Assembly (NCBI GenBank): GCA_027922465.2
Contig: BQMF02000264.1
Coordinates: forward strand, 248,001 to 312,000
DNA: 64,000 bases
Origin: Turritopsis dohrnii
Taxonomy: Eukaryota > Cnidaria > Hydrozoa > Anthoathecata > Oceaniidae
Reading direction: 5' to 3'
Translations under genes and position numbers: made by a program
Notes under the pieces: generated by a model
What the model was told of the DNA's origin: nothing
Database searches by the model: none
The model's input: the letters and a program-made list of their open reading frames with translations, nothing else
Part shown: positions 45,976-57,700 of the stretch, one piece after another
Position numbering within the stretch: the first letter of the stretch is position 1
How the letters are laid out: each line of letters begins with the position of its first letter

Positions 45976-48930
45976 GAGTTTAGTTGAGTTGAGTTGTGTG
46001 TCTTCCGAAGAAGACTAGTTCATTGTCGTCGTTGAAGACTTGTGGTTTGCAGTTTCCCAATTTCACTTCAAATTCCTCAATTCCTCAAAACTCCCTACCC
46101 ACCACAACATTGAGAAATTCAGCAACTAAATATATTAGTAGAGTTAAAATTATGATGACTGTAATGCAAGTTAAGGTCTGTGTTTTGTTAAATGAGCTTA
46201 GAATCAATTAGTTCGCAGTGCAGTTATACAGTGTTTACACTTTCATATTTAGTAATCATCAACTACTTGACATTGGATCTTCGTTCAACCACATCTGAAG
46301 ACCACTTAATTGGTAGATGCGGAAGTTCACCTGCTTGAACACGCAAGGTTGTAAGAACATCAAGCTGGAAAGTCCAACTAGTAACTGAACTAAGTAACTG
46401 AAATTTGAAGCTTAAATAAAATCGATTAAAGAATCAAAGTTGTTGTAGCTTTTTTTTTTTTGCCCATATGACTTCTGTACATGCATGTCGTACTACCATG
46501 TAGTTTCTATTCTACCACAGAAATCTCCCTGTTAATAAGGAGAAAGATTGTCATCGAAACCAAATACTTTTCTTTTCTTGATCTTTATATTTTAGTTAAA
46601 GCGACTTCCATTCAATGAATCCATTACAAAAAAATGCACATACATAATTATAGATTTGTTATTCGGCTCTTAGGAATTTGCACTTTTGGTTTCGATGAGA
46701 TACATTTACGCCGGATGTTGAATTAGAAGTAATGATCTGAATGCCTGCTGTGATTTTTCCGATTTCAAAGTTTTCATACAGAGGGTAATGTAAGAGTATT
46801 GGTATATGATTTATAGAACAAATAAAAAGATGAAAAAGATAATTAAACATTCATTAACTTTGTCTTTATTATCTTTCTACGCACATACTGTATTTCCTCT
46901 AACAAACGCTGCCCTTTGGTAAACGCCGCCCTCTATTAAACGCCGCAATTATAGCCAAACATTTGTAATAAACGCCGCCTCCCAATAAACGCCGCCTCCA
47001 CATCTTGGAAAGCGAGGTTGTTAGAACACAGGCGAAGAAGAAATAGTTTAAATGAATTTGCATGATTTTTACATCATTTTCTTTTTATCAGAACAATTTG
47101 ATAAGAACACGAGCCTCAGATTTGGCAAAAAGAATATGAACAAAATAAGAACAATCTGAGGCTTAAAAACTTTTTCTTTTTCTGGAAGTTCCAGGAATAA
47201 GAACAAAATAGGGCTGAAATGTGAAACTGTGTTCTTAAAGCCAGGAACAAAATAAGAGCAATTTAGTCCCAAAAAGCCTAAAAAAAATAAGAAAAACCAG
47301 CCTCAGGTCAGATTTTACTGGTTCTTATAAAAAACAAGCGTGTAATTGATGTGTAATTAATTGTGCAGGAGCATGCAGCCCAAATTTTCGTATCTATTAG
47401 CTTGAACTGGTCTATTGGCAAATTTCTCGCTAAAATCTCCTTGTTTAACATCTTCTTGTACGTTTCAATCGCATAAAAAAAGATTCGTCTTGATACTACC
47501 GAAGCTGCTTTATTGAAACGGGTAGTGGAAGCACTGGATTAAAATCAACCTTCTGAAAAGTGAAAAAATGTCAACAAAAACTAGACGGAACAACAACAAA
47601 ACAACAACAAAACAACAACAAAACTATGCGGAAATGTTGTATGGAGTGTAGATGAATTATAAATTATCACATCCCCAAAAATACATTGACATACGTCACT
47701 GTCACTATTAAGTAACTTTGTGTTTACAGATCTGTTGAAATGATTGTTAGACCAATAGAAATACGAAATCGTATTTCTATGGTTAGACAGTTGGTAGGTC
47801 ATTGAATCACGAACCTTCTGTAAGTAAATAAAAGCCGGCATGTCTACCATGGTGGAATGTGACGACAATATTAAAGCTCAGTGTAAACGCAGGATATTTT
47901 TTACCGTGATTTTGATTTCATACTCAATGCTGTTATGGTGTACATTCATACATTTGGCAAATGAGAAGTCTTAAATCAGAAATGGTTCATTGAAATAAGG
48001 AATATTCATTAAATAGAAAGAGCTATTACTTTTTTCTTTTTTCTTTTTTTTTGCTTTAAAAGTAAATGTTGATTGAAATATTGTTTCACAGTATAACCTA
48101 TCAATGACGAACCATGTGTAAGCCTGTCTTTACGTCATATAAGCTGTTATTACGAAACTGTGGCTAGCTTAGACTTTACTCCATGGTCAAACAGCAAATC
48201 AAATGTATCCATTCTCAAACGTCGAAACTGAAATGTAAGATCAACAAAATTTGTTTATTTATCACATTCTATCAAAGTTATGAAAACAAATAAAAATAAA
48301 ATATAGAATGACCTCATTGATACGAAATTTCAACTATCACAGTAGACAAACCACAAAAATTTCGGAAGGTATTACCTTAAGTTCAAGTGGGAATATAAAA
48401 TTTCCCATATAAAGTATTAAATCTGTGCCACTTCAAAATTTGCCAATGCTCTTTTATCTCACGTAAAGGTTATTCCATTCAGAAAAAAAATTCCTGATAT
48501 TTAATGACGACCGCCCTATTACGATATTCAATAGAATGTTAGTATTAAAGTTTCCAGGTCACCTTAGCAACAAGGGCTGGAAATGATAAACGTGGATGAA
48601 AAGCAAACGTTTTGTTTATCTAATAAATTCCAGTAAAGATTTCAACTTCATAAAGTAAATGACGTTGGAACGAAATTCCTTTTAGCTGACATCAGCTTTC
48701 TACACCTGCATAGACGAAATACTGTTGCAAAGGATGCTGGGTAATGGTAAGATTGAAAGTCAAAACAGCCGTGAAGATTATCAAGCAAGGGAAATTTCTT
48801 ACTCTTTTTAAACTTTGTTAAAAGTAGTTGTTTACTTTTGCAAATGTTTCTTTCAGTAACGTAATAATTCAAAAACTTTATTCTATTAGATAAAGAAAAA
48901 TAACAAACAACAAGTTTAAAATTAAGCAAA
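45976..48930. other. Gene-free region with simple and dispersed repeats
   Basis: 46885-47000 holds the GCCGCC repeat listed separately. An ACAACAACAAA run is at 47590-47625. ATAGAAATACGAAATCGTATTTCTAT-type symmetry is at 47757-47782, related to the palindrome at 35787. No gene was recognised. Confidence 0.45.
46885..47000. repeat. AAACGCCGCC interspersed repeat
   Basis: It starts TACTGTATTTCCTCTAACAA and has five spaced copies of AAACGC(C/T)GCC within 110 bp. Repeats of this design are dispersed in marine invertebrate genomes; a relative is at 42215-42300. Confidence 0.65.
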
Positions 48931-48934
48931 AGCT

Positions 48935-48985
48935 TTTCGGTATAAAACCATCATCAGCGCATATAAAATGTTACTATGTTACATG
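48935..48985 (-). ncRNA. Hammerhead-like motif at a Penelope-like 3' end
   Basis: On the complement: TATATGCG, CTGATGA, hairpin GGTTTTATACC, GAAA, AGCTTTTGC. The core is the canonical CTGATGA/GAAA. It lies 85 bp downstream, on the same strand, of a GIY-YIG remnant, the expected place in a Penelope-like element. Confidence 0.45.
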
Positions 48986-49069
48986 TTTCATATATACAAA
49001 GTTAAAAACAAGAGAGTCCTATGAGATTACACGAATAAAAGAAATAATTTAAAAATCACGTCACACCAT

Positions 49070-49355
49070 TACGAAACAATAGCAGCTTTTTCGAATCAAG
49101 TTGGTCGTTTAGTGAAGGTGTTTTATGTGCTATAACTGAAGCTTCCAGATTTTTTTGCGTATTCTAGTGTTCTGTGGTGCTGATAGAATTATCTTCCATG
49201 TAGTAAATGCATGACTCGGGTTGTTACGCAGGTGTTTAGCAGGCTCTGAATCCTAGTTAACATTATCATGTTCGTTGAATCACGTGATCACATTGCGTTT
49301 GGTCTCACCAATATAATTAGCTGCACAGGAGCACTCTCCTTCATAGATTTTACAC
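49070..49355 (-). pseudogene. GIY-YIG remnant of a Penelope-like element
   Basis: The complement reads KIYEGECSCAANYIGETKRN, then EPAKHLRNNPSHAFT and ILSAPQNTRIRK, with stops and frame changes. This is the C-terminal endonuclease of a Penelope-like element, a different lineage from the one at 28088. The RT part is absent. Confidence 0.8.
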
Positions 49356-51628
49356 TTTATATTTTATATTTTATATTTTTACATTTTATTCTATTATCTC
49401 CATAATATTTTATCTAACTCTCCGTGATATGTCTTACATTATCTCCGTAATATGTCATACAACTACCATCATTAAATAGGTGGAACTGTCAATCAAATTA
49501 AACTTTATAATTCAAGCGAGAAAATACGAACTTTTCTTTTATTTTGAAAAAATAAAATTTGATTTTTTCTTGACACATTCACATTCTAACACTGTGTCAC
49601 CTTCAACCTTCCTATCTAAAGAATATACTTTGAAAGAACATCTTTCAACACATTTGAACATTCAACTTGAAATAAACTCTTCAACATTTGAACACGTAAT
49701 ATAAAAAAATGAGGGTTTTTTTTCTCCATAAAACGTTCTGTACCAACAGACACCGACATCAACAAAAGACACTCATGTGTTAGCCGTTATAGTTTACCAA
49801 CTTGACCCCAAAATTGGATGCAGTTATCATATGATAAAACCACAATAAGTGTTTCTAGAGGTTAATCATTCAAGATGTCCTCCCCACAGTCGAATTGAAC
49901 TAAGCAATTTAGTTGGTGGGAAATTGAATTATTTTTAATTGTTATTTTCCACAAAACGATACCAAATCCATGATAAAAGGACCACCTGGCCCTAAAACCT
50001 TTCACAACTCTTAATTCACCGAGAAAAAATAGGTATCGGACCAGTCTTTAACTTTAGCGATAAAAATAGACTTAAACTTATACTAGTCCACAGTGTCATA
50101 ATTTAATTTCAGTGATTGATTTTTCCTATATAAGGTCAATTGTCCAATTAAAACGTGCAGCCTCATTTAAAATTATGACGACATCATTAGCGTTGACAAT
50201 TTATTGGAGATACTTGACTATTTTTTTCAAGTGTTATGGGAAAAACTCATATTGTTCGGCATAAAACTACTGACCCGACAGAAGTAAGACTCTCCAAAAA
50301 TAAATCAAGTCAAAAAAAAAATGCTATTGACAATTTCACGATTTGAAAATATGAAAACATATATAAAAACTTAGTGAAATTGATGACAAGGCAAATAGTT
50401 AATAGCTTTATTTATAATGACGAGGATGTCGTCGCGTTGACGACAAAAACGTTACGAAAGTACACGTCGTCGTGTCAGATTAATGCGTCACTGAAAAATG
50501 AAATTCGATAATATGTTATTTTTTACTTTGTATAATAACACCCTCCGTCGTGGATTTAAGAAGATTTCATTGAGAAGCATAAATAAAACAACAACGTAGG
50601 AGAGAACTATGATGTCATTTTATCGGTTTTTGTTTAGATATAAGCAAGTTGATGTTTTGACAGAAAAACTAAAAAAGACAGAACTTCAACAACTCAAGTT
50701 CATGTGAAACACAAGAACAAAAAATTAAATTTCTATATCAAAACAGGCAAGACGTAAAAGAAGAGGCAAATATTTAATTTATCCCAGCAAACAGGTCAGT
50801 AAGTTTTGATATTTCTTTTGCAGTTCCCTCCCTCATTACGTGGGGTTGATAAGTAACACATTCTTAACTCATGTCTGATTTACTGTTCTGGCTAAATATC
50901 AATTTCCAAACTGTTGAATATTAAAATTGTTCCATAAACTACTTTGAATTTTTTACTTTCGAATAGTTTTTGTTAAAGTGTTAAAGTCCTTTTCACACGC
51001 CATGCATATGATCCTTACGAGATGAATTAATTATGTGAGAGACTACTGTCAGTTGTACTAAATATATCGTTGACTCAGTACATTAATTGAAGCTTATCGA
51101 AGTCTTGCGCCTGAATTATTCTTTTAATATATAAGAAGAAGAGCTTCAATGAAAAATCTCTGGACAGTTAATTTCTTTTTGTTTTGACAGTAACCATAGA
51201 AACGAAAGGTGTGCGTTCCTGCACTTGGATAATATTTGCGTTTCCAAAATAACGTCACCCCTCGTTAAGTCCCCTTATAAAAACACAAACAGTCCATATT
51301 TTAAAAATAAACATTTTTGCGTGATGTGCCAACTGTGGGTTTTAGAAACTCGTGAAATGTATTTGCTTATTTATCATTCTTGTCGAGATTTTGTTCCTCA
51401 TTTATTTTATGAGTACATGACGTGAATTGATATATAGCTGTGACCTTATACAAAGGTGTTGCTTTGTCAAACATTGCTATGTTGGAAAAACATTGCAGAC
51501 CTATTAGGTCATACTTACAATACTGTGAAAGAAACCAGCATAAATAAAATTTAGAAATATGTTTGATTGATCCGGCCTCTATAACTTCAAGTCTGAGATG
51601 GGAATGATTCCTGACAACATTTCTGGAA
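49356..51628. other. Non-coding spacer upstream of the mosaic gene
   Basis: No gene was recognised. TATTTTATATTTTATA low complexity at 49340-49390 and ATTATCTCCATAATAT-type words near 49395-49460 recur near 56205-56260. Short frames have no support. Confidence 0.45.
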
Positions 51629-51715
51629 TAATCTACTGTGATTGGCCAATTATAATCTACTGTGAACTTTGATTGGTCAATTATAATCTACTGTGAACTG
51701 TGATTGGTCAATTAT
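51629..51715 (+). promoter_or_regulatory. Triple CCAAT-box promoter repeat
   Basis: Three units of AATCTACTGTG(AACTNTG)ATTGGNCAATTAT place ATTGG (reverse CCAAT) at about 51641, 51672 and 51702, 30-110 bp before the ATG at 51750. NF-Y binds CCAAT boxes, so this is a plausible proximal promoter. A TTTCGTTTAG just before the ATG could alternatively be a splice acceptor. Confidence 0.5.
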
Positions 51716-51749
51716 ACTTGAATAATCCTGTTGTTAATTTCGTTTAGAA

Positions 51750-54700
51750 ATGAGAATAATTTTTTTGATCGTTTTGATCAAATTGGCGCTTTGTATGCCG
51801 CCTTTGCCCTCGCTCAAAAAGGCTTGTGGCGTTTGTGACACGAACAATTGCGGTGAGAAGCCGGATTGTCGACACGGTTACGTGAAGGATACATGCAATT
51901 GCTGTGACGTATGTTTACGTAAGGAAGGCGAACATTGTGGAGGACTGGACTCCATTTCTGGAGCATGTGACACCGGATTATTCTGTAATGTACGTCGTCC
52001 ATTTTCAAAGAGAAATGACCATTTACCGACAGAACTAAAGACGGGCAGATGTGAACCAGGTATTAGGAATTGATTGATAATCGAAGTTGAATTGATTGTT
52101 ATTAAACTTTAAAACGTTGAATCATTTACCGGTGCAGGATTTATCCCTCACTGACTCACTACCACTACTGTTCATTTTTATCCCTCCCCTTTTTAGATGC
52201 GTGCAAAGATACTCTGTGTGGTAAACATCAGTACTGCTCCGTTGAAGATAGGAAGCCATTATGTTTGTGTCGTAAAGATTGTTCAGATGGGGACGCGCCT
52301 GTTTGTGGTCTTCATAATCACAAACAATACAAGAACTTATGTAGCCTCAGACGTGAAGAGTGCGAAACCCAGTCTAAAATTCATTACATGCCTGGTGAAT
52401 GTTTAGGTTGGTGATCAATCATAATTTTGTTTGTTGTGCCAGCTTTAAAAATACACGAAGATATTAATCAGGGAGTGGATCTGATGATCGAGACCTGTCG
52501 AAAACCTTTGTCTCGATGTATCAGGAAGTTTTATTCGAAACACTTAAACCGTCAAATCGATGGAATGATAAGTTTCTTCGTCCTTTAACTTGAATCATTA
52601 TGAGTTCATGGTCAAGAACCAAATCCACCCTTTTTTTACCGGCCTTTATTACCATTAACTCCAATCGACTGCAGCAGTATGTTGATATAAAATGTTTTTA
52701 TTTGTGTCACGAGATTTTTCTTTTTGTTTTAGGTTGCACTGATGAAAATGGTACCTTACATGATCAGAACACAGTTTTGAAATCTGAAAATATCTGTGAA
52801 CTGAAGTAAAATTTTCGTTGTTATTTTGTTGAACTTCTTCCTATTTGTGATTCACACGCCCTAATTATAGAATTTGTGTTACACGTTACGTCGTACATAA
52901 ACTGGAGATATTATTGCATCTGTATTTTTAGGCGTTGTAGTCATGGCAAATGGAAAAAATTCATTGATCCTGACTGTCTGCAGAAGTCAGGTTATTCTTG
53001 TTCGACAGGCTCGAGAAAACACCCTCCTATGCAATGTCAAAAAGGCTACTTTTGTAAGATTACCAAAAAAAGCGAGACTAAGGGATACGTAGATTTTGGG
53101 GAATGCACCAAACTCGATATGAGTAAGTTTCTGAGTATGAAAAGTTTCTGTTCGCTTGTTTTCATTGTTCTTGATTGTTGTTCATCTTCAATTTTTAGAT
53201 CGTTGTTTTTTTGACGATCGCGAGTTTAAATTGAACGAAACATTTGTAAACAAGGCTTGCAATGGTTTCTGCCGATGTACTGGTATGAACGGGATCTCTT
53301 GCGTTTCTTTGTGTCCACCTCGTATTGCAATATGCCGACATGACCAAACGCTTGTTGAAGAACGCGAAGAGGTTTCAAAGGATCCACGATGTAGTTGTGT
53401 TGTCGAGCGTTGCATTGATAACGGTGAGTATGGAAACAGCAGACTGTCTCTAACTCGAACCACGAAGGGAGAAACAAAATCGTTCGGATTATGGAGAGTT
53501 CGAGTTATAGAGAGTGATGCTAGTTTAGTGAGAAGTTTTAGCTTGAAGGGACTCACTGATTCAGTTCAAATTATGAAGAGTTCGAGTAATGGAAAGTCAA
53601 ATTATGAGTCCACTGTAACTGTTCTTTTATTTGCGTACGTCTTGGCACTCCATCGTAAGACTTTATCATACGCATTTTTTTTGTAGCTGATGTGTGCAAG
53701 AGGGAAAAATATGCCGGCCCGTGTATGGCTTACTTTGAACGATGGTATTATAACAGTCAATCGAATCAATGCGAAAAATTTGTATTTGGCGGTTGTCGTA
53801 GCAACGGAAATAATTTCAGATCCAAGAAAGAATGCGAACGACGTTGTACAACAAACGAGGAAGGTAATTTGTCACCCTCGTTCACAGGTTCCAATATCGA
53901 CCATTGAAAGTCTGAGAAATAAGTTCAACTACGTTGTATGATTTTTTTTCCATTTGATTTCAGAAGTATTGATACCACCACTTGTGATCGAAGACACAGT
54001 TTCAAGCGTATCTAGAAGTAAAAAGGATTCTTTTCCGATATCCGTTCCTGATAAACCGGAACTCAGTATGTTATTGTTTTGTGACGTCACACATGGTCTT
54101 TTTTGAGATGGGTTCGAAAGTGGCACAACTTACCTGTTTGTAATTTTAGGTTCTCAAATGATGACAATCCGTGGTCAAATTGCCTTTGATAAATCCCAAA
54201 ACATCTCTTCTCCTTCCTGTCTGGTGGTTGCGTTCACTGAAACTTCCAAAATGGACGTTTCTTCTGTTGTTATGGAAACAGCAACGTTCAAATTTACGGA
54301 ATACGATACATCGGAACCGTACTTTTACAAAATGAATACAATGAAACCTGCAGAGAAGGAATTGCAGCGGATGTTCACTGTGCGAGCTTGCCTACACGTA
54401 GGCTGGTGTCCAAGCAAATTAAGCTCAATTAAAGCTGGCGATTATGTCACCACAACATCCTATCCAGTGAAGCTAGAAAAAGATATTGACATGTATGAAC
54501 GAGATCTTCAACTCAAGTGTTTTGGTAAGCATAAGTTCGTAACAATTTAAAACAACAAATCAAATGTACGAAGAGTAGGAGCCAATCAGAAACATGGAAC
54601 AGAAATTAAAAAGTATTTTCAATTTAATATCCTGCTGTTATTTAGATTGTGAAAAAGAGGTTGCGGAAGAGATAAAGCCGCCTGTAGTTGCCAGTACGTT

Positions 54701-57700
54701 GTTGCTTCTAGCTTTTTATCTATTCATTGTAATTTTACGCGGAAAAAATGGGGATTCCCTGCGCGGCAAACAATGGAGATTCCCTTAGAAGTTGTCTCAA
54801 AGTCAGGGGCAAATTTCGAAATTTTCTGACCGCGTTTAACAGCCGTTCACAATGCATAATTTTTTGTCCGTAAGCGATATTATATCGAATGACATTAAAT
54901 TTCGACTTAATGACTCTCTGACTGAATTCCTCTGAACTGATTTAGACGATGATGTGCCAGTTCCTGATACGCCAGATTTACCAAAACTGGATTTCCAGTT
55001 CCCTGGCGATGCACAAAACCCAGGTCCAGAATTTAGTAAGTTTGCAGTTTATACCATAGCAATACAGCGCCGATATCACATGGGTTTTCGGGCGTGGGTT
55101 TCGATTTGTTGATTTTCCTGACCGAAAACTTATGACAAGGGCTTTTGATTTTTATTTCTCAGGTGATAAAATGATAACGTTAAAAGGACAAATTAAACTA
55201 CCACACAATGTTGGAGTGCTACCAGATAAATCTTGCTTGACCATCACATTTCAAGACATCTCCTTGCAAGATGCTTCATCATTTCCAATCTCTTCAGTTG
55301 AAGTGAATTTATCAAAATCGAACAAGGGGAGGAGGTTTAATTATTTCCTCGAAGCAAGAAAACCCGCCGACCGTTACCTTGGTATGTCATACTCTCTGAG
55401 TGCGACAATCAACTATGGCTGGTGTCGTACCCAGTCCAAAAACGAATGGGTGCGTCGTGGAGATTACTTGACGGATACCGTCCATAGGGTTTTACTTGAG
55501 AAAGATGTGGACGAGTATGTTCAAGATATTGACCTAATCTGTTATGGTAAGTGCACCTCATTGATTGTTTATCCATTCACATTGAACTACTGTTTCCTTC
55601 ATCGAGGTAAAATGCTCTGGTCGTTAAAGATATAAACATGTTTTGTAGTTAAAATGGTTTTGGTTTCTGTCTTCCCGAGGGCGTTGTCTTACTTCTTGCC
55701 GCCTCTTTAACTTAACAAGGAGCACCCTCCTCACAAGACGTTCTCTCCCTTTCAGTGTACAGAGATACTAAATCCACAATGTCCTAATTCTAAGCATAGT
55801 ACATCCTTAGAAAACATCAGGTGGTACAGCAAAGCAATATTATACTTTCTTACACCACACATACTATATTTACGCATCTTACGGAAACTTACTTTTATTT
55901 AGCATGCCCGTCTGACCGCGGAATCGAAGATCCAGTCGAAGGTGAGTGAAAAAAAAAAATGATTCTTTGCGTTAGCAACCAGTTCAACTTCAAATTACTT
56001 TGTTTAAGTACGATAAACTTACTAAAGAAGGAAAGTTAATTTACTTCTGCTTTACTTCATATATTATGCAGACATTGTGAAAAAACTCATTCGACCCGAT
56101 GAACAGATGAAAGTTAGTGACGTCATTGTTACTGATGAATTTGACAATCCTGAAGATGAACCACGAATGAGTAAGTTGAGAAAGTTAATCGAGTCTTCAT
56201 AATTTATCTCCATAATGAATCATATGATGCGATTATCTCCATAATACATCATACACCCACCAGAACACGATGTGATATGAAAAGTATCTTGATAGAAAAA
56301 TAAAAGCGTTTCACTAACGAACCAATGACAGAATGGGAAACGCTTATGGAAACGCACACAACTGGTAATTATAGCATTACTAGTAACCCGTGTAGAAAAT
56401 ATTTACAGGTTTTAATCGATGTGAGCTGAACAGAGAGAAAGGCTTAGTATAATGAATTTAAGCATAATAAAGTCCCTCAATTGTTTGGAATGTAGACCAG
56501 TATAAAAATATCAAATGAGAGGAGCGATTTACAAAGAACATGGTAGGTTGACTTGATTTGGCTACGAAGAACTATTTACTGAATCGTGACAATTGAAGCA
56601 AAAAAAGATAACAGATTGACAACAAACATCTATTCTCAAATAAAAAACTCTAACTTTACAAACAACGAAATACTAATTCTACGCTGTAAGAAACATTATA
56701 CTTATACTTTCATTTTACCCTGTTTCTTACAGCGTAGAATTATTCAAAATTTTTATAATATTTTTTAGTTAATTATTTTTATTTTTTTTATTATTTTGAC
56801 CGTAAATTTGAAAAAAACAAATCACTCTCTAAGTTAAATGTGTTGCACACGATTGCGGATTATTATAATAAGATAACATGATGGTAGTTATAGCATTGCA
56901 TATGATGGCAGTTGAATGAAATATTATGGAGATACATAGTGATTTAGAATTTCATATAAACAACGTTTGATCCAAATTTATGACGTACTCTACACTGTGG
57001 TCGTGACAGGGAATCTCAAAAAAAAAATAATTTCATTCTCTTTTACAGGTGATAAGAATATAACAATTGGAGGGTATCTCCTATTCCCAAAGGATGTCGG
57101 GAAGTTACCCAGTCCTTCGTGTCTGTCCATTTCATTCGCCGACATTACCCTGCAAGATGTTGAAGCAGTGACATTATCTTCCATAAATATCGACGTGTCA
57201 GACCTTACGATTGATAAAAAATTTTTATATGTCATCGAATCGTCAAAACCAATCGACGACGATCTGTCACGGTCGTACGACATTTCCGCAACATTGAATC
57301 TTGGCTGGTGTAACAGTAACAGAACAGAGTCGCTTCGATATGGCGACTACTACGTCGATACCATACATCCGGTGATGTTGGAAAGAAACGTTAGTGTATA
57401 CGAAAAAGACATCACCATGGTTTTGAACGGTAAGAAATTGCTAATAATCCACCATACGAAAATATGATTGGTTTATTTATGATTTTCAACTTGATAAAAT
57501 ATCTAGAACTGTTGGAAGTTGACGATACGGATATTGTCGGTGATGACGATGCTAGCATTGTCCCGGATATTGTCCCGGATATTACGTGGCCACCAAAACT
57601 TGGTTAGTGAAAAATTCTCGATCTGCATAAAACATTCCTTTTTGAATATCACTTTCAAATAGCTATTTCATTTGTTGTAATTTAAGTATATTATGTACTG

